A stretch of 64,000 bases of DNA from Ooceraea biroi (GCF_003672135.1 NC_039506.1:6014001-6078000); one strand, 5' to 3'. Positions 14,280 through 26,373 are shown, counted from the first letter of the stretch. Numbers and translations: made by a program. Notes: generated from the letters alone by a model not told the origin.

Positions 14280-15190
14280 TCCGCTCCAGTCGGCGTGGCT
14301 GGTGCAGCCTGCGAGCCGCGAGCGTCGGCAAAAATAGACGCTGGAGATTCGTTCCGCGCAGATTAACTTCAGCAAGTCGAGCGCTGCACTCCAAGTGCAG
14401 CGGCGCACAATCGAGACGCTTCCACGATCGCGTTCCGCCTCCGTTTGCGGCTCGCCGAAAAAATGCGAAAAAACGCGCTCACGTACCTTTCGCCCGGCGG
14501 GCCAGGTGAGTGATGTTCTGCCTGAGCACCTTCAGCCACATCCTCGCGCCCTTCTGCTTGTTTTGGAAATCCGACGTGCCGCCAGCGGGGAAACTCGCGC
14601 TCCGCGGAAGCACCGTTCTCGGGCCGTGACTGCGTTTTCGTAGCGCGCTCCTCTCACTGTTCCAGCCGATCATAAGGAACTTCCGGGGTACGCGCGCGCG
14701 CGCGCGCGCACGTTTCCGCGCGTCGTCGATTTCCCGCCGAAATACCACCGAAAACCTCTCGCTTTCCTTCTTTTTTCGACTGCTGCGATGCAACGGAGCG
14801 GATCGCAACGGATCAGCGAAAGACGGGGGCCTACTGCGCGACTCTACGTGAGACGACTGATGCGTTGACACGATGCGCACTCTTGAAATCGCCGCGCGGA
14901 ACAAACGCCGCCGGCGGCGCGGAGCGCCGCTTTTATACGCCGGAGAAGAGGCGACGTGCCGCGCTCTACTACCGAGCGCGATAATATCGGCCCCCGGGTC
15001 CTTGAGGCTCCCTCTCTCTCTCATCTTGTTTACCCAGCCGGAATAGCGCGGACCGCGTGCAGGGCACCGCACGCGTGAGCACGCGCGTTCACGCACGCAC
15101 ATCACGCTGATGATCACGTCGGCGAGCCGAGGGGCGCGGATCCAGCGCGGGAAGGGGTCGCCGAGGGCTGCACCCTATGCACTTCAGGGG
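14280..15190. promoter_or_regulatory. CpG island with minus-strand TATA box
   Basis: A strongly CpG-rich segment. On the minus strand a TATAAAA sequence (14931-14937) lies upstream of the candidate first exon that ends at 14487. An arthropod initiator-like TCAGTCG is at about 14,854-14,860, farther than the usual 30 bases from the TATA box, so the start site is uncertain. A (CG)9 run lies at 14,691-14,709. Promoter function for a minus-strand gene is inferred. Confidence 0.4.
14487..14673 (-). CDS. candidate first coding exon, unknown gene, partial
   Basis: On the minus strand an open frame ends at AAAG followed by GTACGTGAG, a near-consensus 5' splice donor, so the exon would end at 14487 in phase 1. 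Possible starts are the ATG at 14673 and the ATG at 14541. The latter has an A at -3 and gives a basic peptide of 18 codons beginning MWLKVLRQN. The frame stays open upstream to 15,117, but that part includes a (CG)n-encoded Arg/Ala run and looks like untranslated CpG island. No family is recognised. Downstream exons would lie to the left, and I could not find them in this window. A non-coding origin remains possible. Confidence 0.3.
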
Positions 15191-18100
15191 TCGGAGGACT
15201 GCATACACCGTGGCGTGTACACGCGTTCTTTTATTTCTTTTTTAATCCCGTCTGAGCGTTACGTGGAGGAACGCAAATAAGCGTGCACGTTCTTTTCGCG
15301 TTAAATATCCTCTCGCACACAAAAGGTGGTAAACCTAATAAAACTCATATAAATATCCAGCTTTTAAAGATAAACAAAACCGGAACGGTGTGCAATTTTT
15401 AACATAATTCCTCCTCGTCTGATATTCCATTACGGTACAAGGATAGATTTTTAATTAATTACGTTATTTCAGTTTAGAAATGAAAATAACAGAGATGTCA
15501 TTCTAATTAGCGGTCAATCATACGTTGACAGATGTAACGTGAATGAATATTACGCGAGATAATATAAACGTATTTCGAAACGCACAAATCAGGACATAAA
15601 TTAACGAGTGTATTAATCTGCGTAGCTTTTCCATGCACTTCTTTCATTAGGCGAGATAAGGAAACGCCGACGATCGCGGAATATGGGTCAATCGAAAGGG
15701 AGACTTGCAGGGAGTACGTGCAAGCGAAAACGTTAGAGATATACAAATATCAGTATTATCGCAGTGTATATTTAGCTCGCAGACGTTGGTGGCCGGTAAA
15801 CAACCAGCACGTTCCGGCACGCGATTAGAGGACATACGCCTGTCTGGCGCTGAATCGTCCTCGTGCAAATAATCCCGAAATTATGTACAGCATGCACGAC
15901 ACACATCTACCAGGGATTTCTGGTTTACGTATACAACGATAAATTGTTATTGCCTATTCCAGATACGATTTACATGCAATTTAAAAATAATTCTTCTTCA
16001 TACAGTAAACAATAAGGTATTACTTAATAAATACCGTGACTCGAAACGTCATTGATTCATCGTTGATTTATCGATTGTTTCTTTCGATTTTCTTCAGAAA
16101 TTTGGATAAATATAATGTCGTTGGACCGCTTCGCGATGACGCATTCCTCGTCGCAAGGTTTTATGACACGAATACCTTGAAATGCAACTGGTTGCATCGG
16201 AGATGCGCTTCCGGATGACGATCGTGCGAGCGTATTTTCTCCGGCGCCGTGTTTTGCGAAGCGCGCGTTAAACACGCGGCGCCGATCGCGATTTCCACGC
16301 GATTTTGTAAACACGAAAGAATAATTACGTAAACAGGCTTATCGAATTTAAAGGAACGCAGAATGTGTTTCTGCAGAAAAGATCACTACATCATGCGATA
16401 AAGACTTCGCGCGATGCACGTTATCAATGATGTACTTATTGAACTGTAAACATTACGCTACTAACACATGAAAATCGCAACGTTTTGCGAGCTATAATTT
16501 TATGCACATCACATTTAATTACACGAATAGAGAAGATGTAATTTTACATCGTTATTCATGTGTTTTCTTATTCACTCTCTCGTATTATTATATTCACTCA
16601 TCATCGTGTACAAAATAGAAGATTAACAATACAGAATTGCATAATAATAAGCAAGAGTTTTAAAAAATATTTTTCTCTGTGTTTGTTCAGTGAAACTCAC
16701 TTACTGCGGCTCTTTTCGGGCAATCCGATATGAGAATACAGTGTTAATTAATGTAAAACAGTCCAAGATTTAATATAATTATCGCAATTTGCATATTCCA
16801 TTTTCGTATGTTCCATTCTCTCTCCCAGTATAAGTTTGTCTCTTAAAAAATTTAGTCTTTAGTCTCATGTGCTCGCTAAAAAAGAATCTTTATGACTTTC
16901 GCAAACTCTTAAAGAGGTAGATGTTATACACACGTCCACCAAGTGCACTTGCACCCAAAGCTATCACTGTGTACTATCACTATTACCACGATTGGATTAT
17001 TTCACGACTCGGTGCGTGCCGGCTGACGCACGACAACTCATATCTCGGCCGATACGCAGCTAACGAGAACTTGTATGCAGATCTTATCTGTCTTTAATCT
17101 GTTATTTCTGTACTTCTCGATGATACAAGAACAATAGGTTGCCGCCGATCATCCATCCTGAATAACGTCACATGAATACATGAAAAAGAAAACAATCACT
17201 GTCAATCTTATTAAACGAAAGCAAATTAAATAAATTAAACTTTGATGAATTTTATGGGAACGAGCTATCTTTGTTCCGAGATCTTTGACCGAAACCGTCC
17301 GCATTTTCCGCGAAAACTAAAAATCGACACGTTTGAGCCAGTATTTTTAGCTCTCCGAGCACGGATATTAAACCCCGAGAGCAATATGAAACTCTGTTTA
17401 AACAAAAGCTTTATCATCGATCGAGATTTATTGCAGGCACTGCAGCGGATTTTTGCAATCTTTCAACTTATGTGTGAATCTATCTTTGACCTCACGTTTC
17501 ATTTGTCCTAAAAGTTATATGATTATTATCGAGAACAGAAATTTAGAACAAGGCTGCTCATTAATAAAGAGACAGTAATTGAAGTTTTGAAGAACATACG
17601 CGAGTCTATGAGAAAATCAGTTGTGGCTTCTTGAAAAAATTGGAGTTATTTCTAGCGACTTATGAATTAAACTAAGGCAGTTTACAGTTTGCTGCGAGAC
17701 GAAACTGGAATCGTTCGATATGATGTACATTATTAAGTAAAAGATATTGCCAGACAATTCAACGTTTCGTTAAGAGATAAAAATACACTTATCGCGTGCT
17801 ATTAGAAATCAAGCAAAGTTTAAGTATATAAATATCGCTAAATAACGCAGAATTTAATGGTGTAAAAATATTAATTACTTTCATTGAATAATTTATGTTC
17901 GTGAAATCATTACAAACTGATAGTACTGCACTTTTATTTTTGAAGAAATATAATTATTACTTTGATCACGCAGATGAACATCGCTTCGATAAACAATCAC
18001 TGTTGGGTAGTTAATCACCTGCTGCACCTACCCTAAATGTCAATCTGTTATCAGAAGACAGCACGACTCTCGGCTTGACCTAAAGCAACCTAACCCAGCC

Positions 18101-18438
18101 TAATCTACCTCAAGTACGTCAACGCGTTAGAAATCGATGGAGGACACGCGTGCGTACGTGTACGTTGACACGCTTACGGTACAATCGCACCAATCTTTAC
18201 TAAACATACCGACCTAATCTACTAGATCGCGAAACGAATCCATATAATATCACTATCGGCTTATCAAATTTCACCGTAAAATCGTCATATCCGATTTACG
18301 CAAGATTGTCTTTTCCTTTTATAAAGATTTAATATTTTCCTAAGAAATGATTCGTAACATACTCGTAATTATAATTTCAGTGTAACTGATAAGCATTATT
18401 AATTTAGATCTTCTTAAGTAAATATTATTAACTCCTCT
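15191..18438. other. AT-rich non-coding stretch
   Basis: No supported exon or RNA gene. The longest frames (16057-16314 minus, 17242-17511 plus) carry no recognisable domain. I see nothing else specific. Confidence 0.45.
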
Positions 18439-18440
18439 TA

Positions 18441-18642
18441 TTCGGTGCTTGCAAAAGTTTGTGTGATATTAAAGCCATTTTTCTTCCTTCTGGATCTTTT
18501 TCATTGCTTTCAAATGGCGGGATACAGTTGATTCATTAACTCCAAGCTGCCCTGTAAGCTCTTTTAATGTTTGAGACGAGTTTTCGTTGAGCAATGCTTT
18601 CAATTCGTCGTTCTCCATTTACGAACTTTTGTAAGCACCTAA
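18441..18642. mobile_element. 202-bp internally deleted mariner-type element
   Basis: The ends are inverted repeats of about 22 bp. The left end begins TTCGGTGCTTGCAAAAG and the right end, reverse complemented, begins TTAGGTGCTTACAAAAG, with three mismatches in all. Both ends are flanked by TA (18439-18440 and 18643-18644), the duplication made by Tc1/mariner elements. The interior carries only a fragment of mariner transposase on the minus strand. This fits an internal-deletion derivative mobilised in trans by a full-length relative. The TIRs differ from those of the 1.26-kb mariner at 21.4 kb, so it belongs to another subfamily. Confidence 0.85.
18469..18618 (-). CDS. 49-aa helix-turn-helix micro-ORF of mariner origin
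   Basis: An intact ATG-to-TAA frame of 49 codons fills almost the whole interior of the 202-bp element. The peptide begins MENDELKALL and contains ELTGQLGVNESTVSRHLKAM, then KIQKEEKW. It matches the second helix-turn-helix of mariner transposase: the dead mariner at 21.4 kb has the corresponding ADLQALLDEN and KIQKEGKW segments. The N-terminal HTH and the whole DDD catalytic domain are absent. Whether it is expressed is unknown; it may just be a remnant. Confidence 0.55.
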   Translation of the reverse strand: MENDELKALLNENSSQTLKELTGQLGVNESTVSRHLKAMKKIQKEEKWL

Positions 18643-18644
18643 TA

Positions 18645-19099
18645 AAAAAATAAAAAATATATATTTAAATAAATATGCATATTCTTATAATAAATAAATA
18701 ATACTCCTATGTTGCAACCCTAATCACAATATCTTTTTCATCTTTTCCACGAAACTTACAAAGCAATAGTAAAATTTCGCGTTGCCGAGCAAAATGGAAT
18801 TACTGTGGTCTTTTATCAGACGGTAACGTACAAGTGCATGTGAGCAAAGGGACTGTGGAAGCACAAAGCATTTCAAAGGATTCTGTTAGATAGAAATTCC
18901 GCAATGGACAGAATTAGAGGAGCCCTGAGTTACCAAGGGGAGTCCGAAAGTGTTGAAATTTTAACGAACTTCTGGTTCTCACAACGGTGTCTCATTGTTT
19001 AACCAGAACCATTTTGTCCATTGAATAAATCACAATGTTCAATCACATGTTACCAATTCTTCGAACATGTTTCCAAGATTGCAATTTAATCTCACGGTT

Positions 19100-19100
<1 letters not shown>
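18645..19100. other. AT-rich non-coding stretch between repeats
   Basis: No exon or element boundary can be supported. The part from about 18,780 to 19,020 looks less AT-rich and could be an eroded repeat, but I cannot identify it. Confidence 0.35.
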
Positions 19101-19102
<2 letters not shown>

Positions 19103-19164
<62 letters not shown>

Positions 19165-19210
19165 ACTCACTCACACTCACTCACTCACACACACACACAC
19201 ACGCGCGCGC
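19103..19210. repeat. compound microsatellite (TC)29, CACT/CA, CG
   Basis: A perfect (TC)29 tract (19103-19160) runs into CACT-like units, then (CA)n and a short (CG)n. The open frames through it encode only Ser-Leu and Thr-His repeats and are not genes. Confidence 0.95.
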
Positions 19211-19640
19211 GTTCTCACATACATTTTAATTTCGGAAAAACTTCAACATTTACTTACGAATAGAGTCAGCGTTTTTCTTCGCACTATTGTTCTTGTTCTT
19301 TTTGTTCTTTGGATAGATGTTGCCAATCTTGCTCTGTCCACAACCCATTCTGTCCTCTTACGTCTTCATGCAGTAATAACACTGACCTCACTTTGCATCA
19401 CCAAGTCTATTACGCGTCCGCAACACGAATCAATCACTTTATCGCACTATGTCGGCTGGCGTTCGCATCATTGTCGTCATCGATCTTGCGGGAGGAAATC
19501 GATGCGTCCCAATTTACACAGATTCATCGACCTATTTCCGTTGCTACGCACATGTCATTTCCCTCACGTAGATTAGGCAGCACAGAACGTCTTCCTCATA
19601 TATGCATATATGTATATCCTTTTCACGCGCGCACGTATTC

Positions 19641-19648
<8 letters not shown>

Positions 19649-19680
<32 letters not shown>
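19649..19680. repeat. (AT)16 microsatellite
   Basis: A perfect dinucleotide run of 32 bases. It produces Tyr-Ile repeats in the open frames on both strands, which are artefacts. Confidence 0.95.
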
Positions 19681-19684
<4 letters not shown>

Positions 19685-20369
19685 GATATATATCAGCACA
19701 TACTGTCTGTTTTGCACAACACATATGATATTCAGTCTTCGGCAACCCACGATTGTCGATTCGGTATTCAACGAATTTGAATTAAGAAAATTTCGCAGGA
19801 TATGTTCACATTAGGATATGCGACCGGTTATTTCTTTCTTTCCATTAGATGAATTAAAACGGATCGATAGCGAGTCAGTCTTCGTACTCTGGTCAGTCTG
19901 TCACGTCCCCAAAGCAAACCTGGTCAGACATGCGAAAGGGCACTGCACCGGGGACCGCGTGACTTCTTCAACTTTAACAATAATTTCTCGGGTGACCGCG
20001 CTGTTGCGGAGGATAGATGGATAAATAAACGAAGAAAAAGAGAGAAAGAGAGCGAGAGGTCAGTCACGTGAATTGCCTCGATGGACTGATTGATGTTAGG
20101 CTTCAGTCCTCAGGCTTGTACCAAGCGAGGCATAAACGGCAGGCAGCGAAACATTCTTGGAGATCATATGAGATTTGAGTCGACCATCACCAGTGAAAAA
20201 AGGCGGAAAAAAGAGGAAAGAGAAGAGTACCTTCCGCAAGAAAAACTGGGCGAACACGGACAGTCTTTCAGGAAACACGAAGATCCGATCGAAGAAAGAG
20301 AGATATGCTGCTCACGGAACGGAAACTCTTTAGTCCCGTTGGCGATTGGCTGGCGACCGCACAACTGCC

Positions 20370-21150
20370 TTCGTCGTTCCTGGCTAGCTGATCCGAGGTG
20401 TCCAATCCATCTTGCGTTCGTTCGCTCCCGATCTACCGCCCCGTCGTTGACATCACGCGCGGTATCATCACCTATCCCATGTCCAGCGCGACCAGCCGGG
20501 CATTCTCCCGTTTCGATCGTCTGCACATCCGTTCCGCCGCGCGGCTGGACGATAGCGCCGCCGAGGATAATCCCGGGTTGTCTCCGAGGACGCGCGGATT
20601 AGCCTCTACCAAAGTCCGAGGTGCTCGAGGCTGATAATCCGCGAGGGTCGCTCCATTTCTCGCAATTTAAGACGACCGTGGCGACAACTCCAACCGTGCG
20701 TCTTCTTCTTCGATGAGACCCTCGGCAAATAACGTCGCTCTTAAATCCTGACGCGGTTCACCCCGGATCTCCGCAGACGAACGTTACCCGGGAGAGTTCA
20801 CGGGCCGCTTGGAAGTCGTGCTTGATGAATCGTCGGCTTCAACGTACGTGGCAACGGGTGAGCAACAGACTCCAGCGCGTTGATCCACTGCCGACGGTAT
20901 CCACCGGCTTGACGTCTATCTGAATGAACGTCTTCTGGTCCGATGGTGGCAAGGCCCGACTATCGGATCCGACACTGCAAAGGAAAATAAACGCCGGGTT
21001 ATCTCATCGATCCCAACGAGCCGCAAGTACGTAGCAGCAGGTACAGTAGCAAGGTGTGCGGAGCGCGCGTGCACATGCACACACTGTCAGCTGCAACGGG
21101 CAACAGCTGCAAGGGAAATTGAAAAGCGAGCGTCGCGCTTACCGGACTGC
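20370..21150. promoter_or_regulatory. GC-rich island, possible 5' exon region
   Basis: The sequence is GC-rich relative to its flanks, with overlapping open frames on both strands that resemble no family. A minus-strand donor-like GTAAGC (21,137-21,142) and a plus-strand donor-like GTGAGC near 20,857 are present. It may be an alternative promoter or untranslated exon; the evidence is weak. Confidence 0.3.
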
Positions 21151-21388
21151 TAAAGGGAAAATTGGAAGCGCGTGGGGATCAACGTTAAATTGAAGGCAGA
21201 CCTTCAAGTGCGTCTTTAATTCTTACTATGTACATTTTTTAAGTGTCTTGAGTTTTCAATTCGACTGCTACACGACTGCACATGCAAATGATCGTCATTT
21301 TTCTATCCTCTTTGCAACATTTGAACATGTGCGTGCTATCACGTTGAAAATTTGTTGAGATTTTCAGTTTCTGTCAACTCATGAGATA

Positions 21389-22645
21389 TTAGGAGTGTGA
21401 TTTAGTTTTGAGGGTTTTGCAACAGATGGCTGTAGTGTCAGTTTGTTCCAATAGCTGTTTTCGATAACTGTTGTTTCTTACAGTGTTGACATTATCCATG
21501 ACATTTAGTAGCATTATAGCAATAGATGCAATAACAGTCGTGTTTATATCATCGTAAAAATGCAACTTCCGAAAGAGCATTTTCGACATGCGTTGCTTTT
21601 GTTTTTTAATCAAAAGAAAACTGCGGCTGACGGTTATAGAATTCTTGTGGAAACTTATGATGATTCTGCCCCATCAATTAAGACGTGTGAATACTGGGTT
21701 TAGACGCTTTAAAAGTGGTGATACTGATGTGAAGGACAAAGAACGCTCGGGACAACCAAGAAAGCTTGAAAATGCAGATTTGCAAGCATTATTGGACGAA
21801 AATCCAACACAATCCACTTCAGAATCTTGCCAGAGCATTAAATGTTGATCGTACAACAGTTACCAAACATTTACATGAAATGGGAAAAATTCAGAAAGAA
21901 GGGAAATGGGTTCCACATCGATTATCGGAAAGTGCCATTTGAACATTTGCATTTCGTTGATCGCCAGGCAAAAAAAGAAGAGTCTTTTGTTTCGGATTGT
22001 TACTGGGGATGAAAAGTGGATTTATTTTGATAATTCCAAACGCAGAAAATCATGGGTGGATCCAGGCGAACCATCAACATCCACTCCGAGACGCAATATT
22101 GACGGTTGAAAAGTAATGCTCTGTATTTGGTGGGATAGTGTACTATGAGCTGTTAAATCCGCATGAGACTGTCACGGCTGATCGTTATCGACACCAATTG
22201 TACAAGTTGAAGCAAGCATTGGACCAAAAACGACCACCAATTGCGAGTAAACGACGGAAAGTGATTCTTCTTCGTGACAACGCTCGACCTCACGTTGCGT
22301 TATCAGTGAAACAAACACTATTAGAGCTTGAATGGGAAGTCTTACCGCACCCCGCGTATTCTCCGGACATTGCTCCATGCGATTATTATTTGTTCCGGTC
22401 GATGCAACACGCTTTAGAGAATACACACTTTCATAATTTCGAAGAAGTGCGAAAATTCGTCGACGAATGGATCAACTGAAAAGAAGAGTCATTTTATCGT
22501 TGTGGAATCCATCTCTTGCCAGAAAGATGGGACAAAGTTATAGAAAACGAAGGAAAATATTTTAATTAAGGTATTCATTCATTATCATATTTAAATACAT
22601 GCGTTTTTGAGCAAAAAAACCCTCAAAACTAAATCACACCCCTAA
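21389..22645 (+). mobile_element. mariner transposon, full length but inactive
   Basis: The element is 1257 bp and bounded by TIRs of about 30 bp (21389-21418 and 22616-22645) that differ at one position and begin TTAGG(A/G)GTGTGATTTAG. A TA target duplication lies on each side (21387-21388 and 22646-22647). Size, TIR length and TA duplication are all typical of mariner. The transposase gene inside is broken, so the element cannot move itself. The nearly identical TIRs suggest that it is not very old or could still be a substrate for transposase supplied in trans. Confidence 0.95.
21560..22569 (+). pseudogene. mariner transposase (DD34D), disrupted
   Basis: The reading frame starts at ATG 21560 and ends at TAA 22569, about 336 codons, the usual mariner transposase length. 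The N-terminal HTH domain and linker can be followed. In the catalytic domain the three aspartates are visible in TGDEKWIYFD, LLRDNARPH and SPDIAPCDYYLF. Exactly 34 residues separate the second and third, giving the DD34D signature of mariner. The coding sequence is interrupted by frameshifts near 21,700, 21,825, 21,950 and 22,130 and by in-frame stops, including ones near 22,107 and 22,478. It lies within the TIRs on the plus strand and is clearly non-functional. Confidence 0.93.
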
Positions 22646-22647
22646 TA

Positions 22648-24589
22648 CATCACGATACAAATGTAATTTTCTCACGAATTTGTCGAATGGACTATAGCAC
22701 ATGAATCATGAGTTCTTTTAAAAACTGCGCGGATTGCAAGATAAAGCGCTGGGCGTGCACAAACGTACAAAATTAACGAGTAATCTTTATCAATAATCCG
22801 TACACACTATCGCAGCCCTTATCGACGCGATATCAACCGGTATCTTGTAAGAGTTTTGAAAAACTCAATGCACGAGTATCAATAGCGCTATTTCTAGTCA
22901 CGCGTGATGTCCCTTTATGGTTTAACCATCTCAAAAAAAGGGAAATACACAGCAATACAAATTTTCATTATTCAGCGAATCTCTTGATTATTTTGAGGAT
23001 AATTCTGACACACGCTTTTTCTCGTTAATAAATCCAATGCATTTATAAAAATTTAATTCAATGGTTTAATTCAATCGAAGCATTTAATATTTAATCTTGA
23101 AATAAAAGATGCAAAGGAACAAATAAGCTCTCGCTGAGAATGCATCACCGAATTCGGCAAAAAATTCACCAAAAAACGCACAGTGTTAGAAAGCCGCTTC
23201 GTGGCATGCTTTCACGATTAATGACAGATTTATAACGATTCGAACGATATCAAAATACAGATAAATGCGTATCGTTAGCACTACTTTGTAAGACTTTGCT
23301 CGTTATTAGCGGTAATACTTTTTGATAAAGAGAAAGGAAATAAATATCGACGTAAGGTCGTTAACGCTGTGCAGAGTACCGTAACAAGTTGAAATTAAAC
23401 AAATGTGTCAGAGTCAGAGTAAAACGACGACGAGTCGGTTTTCTACCCGCACCCCTTCGTATCATTGCGTTTAAAATAAACGATGGCAGCGATGCGAGGC
23501 GAAGCGAAGAGTGATAGCGTTCGCGACATTTCGGATAAAAAACGAACGCAATTGCGCCCGCGCATTTCCCGTTGCCGCCGTTGTTTGTCCCCGTTTTCCG
23601 ACCTGGCAATGGCACACACGCGGTCGTATTTGATTACGACGAAATCTATTAGGATGCGCCAACGTATCGGCGCATAATGGAACGCGTGCATCGCCATTGA
23701 AAGCTGCGAAATCACTTTTCGCGGTGAAAAGCGATTTTCTTGTCGCTTATGTTTGCACAAACATGTCTAAAGACTTTCTTTAATTTATAATCATAATAGT
23801 ATATATACGTGAACGATGCTTCTCAGTGTAGGAAAACCGTATTAAGTATTCCTTGTTATAATACAGTACGAACTTTTATAAATTTTTCTCCACTGTTTGT
23901 TTCTTTAATGTAATATTATTTTCCTGAATTCACGATTAATTCTTACCTTTGCCGTTATTTTTCTTCACTATCTCGAGTTTAACTTAAGAAAATATGTGCG
24001 TGAAACTTTAGCATATGCCTTCGATTAGCGTCGACATACCTAGGACCTATACACTGAGCTTGGCTTTTGCGTTGCGCAAGACTGAAAGCCAACGTAATAA
24101 TTCCGAAATTATCGACCGACTTTCTCGGCATTTAACGTCCAGTTGGAAGATTTGGTACTCCAAACAGGGTATCGTCTAGAACTTGTTAAAATTTAGAAAT
24201 TAGAAGGTAGAATTCGTTGCAAAATAAATGCAATATCAATTCAGACTTTCAGAACCATTTTAATGTTTTCGCTTTTTATTTCTATTACGATTTCGATATT
24301 TGATTTCACTTTGGGTCATACTTTTCAGACTCGAAAAATGATTTCTCTTTAAAGGGAAAAACGTGAAAAGTAATGTCTCCCTTCTCCCTCATAAATTTCT
24401 ATTTAGAACAGTACTTTGCCAAAAGAAACTCGCAGTAGATCAAAAGAACAAGTTAAATCGAGAGACAGGCTTGAGCAACAACACGCTCAAGCTCCCGAGT
24501 CCAGTAAAATGAAAAATATACTCATACGAATCGTGCGCAGGCAGGGAAGAGGAAACAATTCTTCTTCCGCATACAATGCGTTATGATGT
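22648..24589. other. non-coding stretch
   Basis: AT-rich DNA with a slightly CpG-richer patch around 23,400-23,720, where open frames overlap on both strands. None resembles a known protein. I see no element boundary or RNA gene. Confidence 0.4.
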
Positions 24590-25350
24590 GAGAAACAAGA
24601 CGAAACGCTATTCTCTCCCTAGGCTTCTCGCCATTGCTCGCGAGAGAGGCGAGCGGCGCCGTCGCTGCGCGAGTGAGCGATCTGTCATCGGGTCCTTCTG
24701 CTCCGATATCCGGTTCCAACGGGCGATCGTGGCATTGAGCCGCTTTCCAGGCGCGGTATCGTCGCTTAATAAGGTAACGGCCGGAATTCTCGGCGGGAAT
24801 TCGTCGCTCGTTCCCGCGGATGCTATCGCGCCTGGATATTTCGGTCAACCGCGGCGGAGCAGAGGAAGGCAGGCGGTTCGCCGTCGGCTACGGCTACGCG
24901 ATAGCGATATCGCCGAACGCGCGCGGTGTCGTCCCCCCGCGAGAAGAGGCAGCGAGAAAGCGAGGGAAACGACGCAACGCGAAGCGTCCGGGCGCGTCGT
25001 TAATCGCCCCCAATTTTCTTACTTCAATCGAGTTCGACTTACCTCGCTTCCCCGCACGGACAATGACGGGGCCAACGGATGCTCGTTCGCTGCTCCTTAT
25101 CGTCGTTCCCACTCGCGGGTATCGCTGCGGTAACTGCGGCACAACGCGCGTCCCGCGTCCTCACGCGCGTACACGCGTGCGACTAGTACGTATATGCACG
25201 TAACGGCGGGACGCGAAGGGACACGAACGCGCGAGCGACACCACCCTCCTCGCTGGCCCGGCATCGACTACCGCCAGGCCGGTCGGGATGCCAGTTAAAG
25301 CTGCGCGTGCGCACCGCGAGCGCTACTTCGCGCCGCGCAACCGACATAAA
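24590..25350. promoter_or_regulatory. CpG island with minus-strand splice donor
   Basis: A strongly CpG-rich segment. On the minus strand GCGAG is followed by GTAAGTC (GT at 25,041-25,042), an excellent 5' splice donor. A first exon, probably untranslated or with a short open frame (minus strand from 25,142), would end at 25,043. Frames on both strands are long only because the region is GC-rich. Promoter and first-exon identity are inferred. Confidence 0.4.
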
Positions 25351-25873
25351 CATTCGACGCGAACTTGCAATTGATGACTCGAATTAACGAATTTCTTTCG
25401 TTTGCGCGTTCAATGAGAACGGGCTCTTACAAAATGGCATAACCCTGATCTGATTAATCTTATAAATTGTTCTCAGTTCGGTTTCTTCGTAAGGATGCCC
25501 GGTGCAGCCTGTAACGCGTGAAGTTGGCTTCGATTTTAGTGAGTCGGCAAATCACGTAACATTGTTTAGTAGTGGTAAATTCAAATTTGAGTGTTTGAAA
25601 TTGCATCATAAATATTTGTCAGTACTATATGGAGTACAATAATATCAGCAATCACGTTACATCGACTTGATATTGCAAGAAATATGCGATGTTAAAATTA
25701 GTAAAATTAAAGCTGCAGAAGCTTCGAAATGAAATATCTAAATTTCGATGTTCTCGATAATTTGCAACACTCCGCCATCTATATTTTTGCGTCTCGGCGT
25801 CATTTATATTACCGACTGTATCGGTATTGGAGATACCTACTGCAGTAGATAATTCTCGCGATGATATTACGAG

Positions 25874-26000
25874 GGCTGCGGTCCAGCCGATGATGCCTCA
25901 AATGCACGAAAAATGCACCTTCTTTCCTTCCTTTTTTTTGAAAGAAGACCAAGAATGGAAAATGCTCCGAAGCATTTGAAACATCGGCTGAACTGTAGCC
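25874..26000. mobile_element. 127-bp foldback element (MITE-like)
   Basis: The two ends are inverted copies of each other. The left end begins GGCTGCGGTCCAGCCGATG and the right end, reverse complemented, begins GGCTACAGTTCAGCCGATG; both arms continue into TCAAATGC. The centre is a polypyrimidine/polypurine loop. There is no coding capacity and no clear target duplication. The arm structure resembles a small non-autonomous element, or a hairpin transcript if transcribed. Confidence 0.6.
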
Positions 26001-26373
26001 AAAATGTACTTAAATAAAATTTTTAACTCAGATAAAATAATTCGCAAGCACATACACAAATCACACGATACTAGGAAATAACTACAGTCTCGTTTATTCT
26101 ATTTTACACATCTGCAACACACAAATTTCATAATTTATTTGTGTATATAATTATTATATTATAGTTGTATATGTATAATCGCTAAGCCATTATTACAAAT
26201 AAGCATCTTATACATGTATATGTATCATTAGTTAACATTTCGATTTGGTTACATTTGATTAAACTAATAAATAAATGATCGTAATGGCCACGTATACACG
26301 TGCATGCGCATTGTTTTTCGAATTAATTAAGTATTCAACGGTGCATCCAGAATTATCGATGACAAAGGCATTA

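Noticed and set aside
14479..15117. 212-codon minus-strand open frame as a full gene
   Set aside because: Its length comes from a CpG-rich island with few stops, it includes Arg-Ala repeats from a (CG)n run, and it reads through a good splice donor. Only the 3' part is kept as a candidate exon.
19035..19728. plus-strand frames rich in Ser-Leu and Thr-His
   Set aside because: They are translations of the (TC)n, (CA)n and (AT)n microsatellites.
20090..20602. 170-codon plus-strand open frame
   Set aside because: It has a long antisense partner frame and no recognisable domain, and there is no splice or promoter evidence for a coding role.
24576..25203. 185- and 127-codon plus-strand frames
   Set aside because: They are Arg-rich low-complexity translations of a CpG island, and the best splice signal there is on the minus strand.
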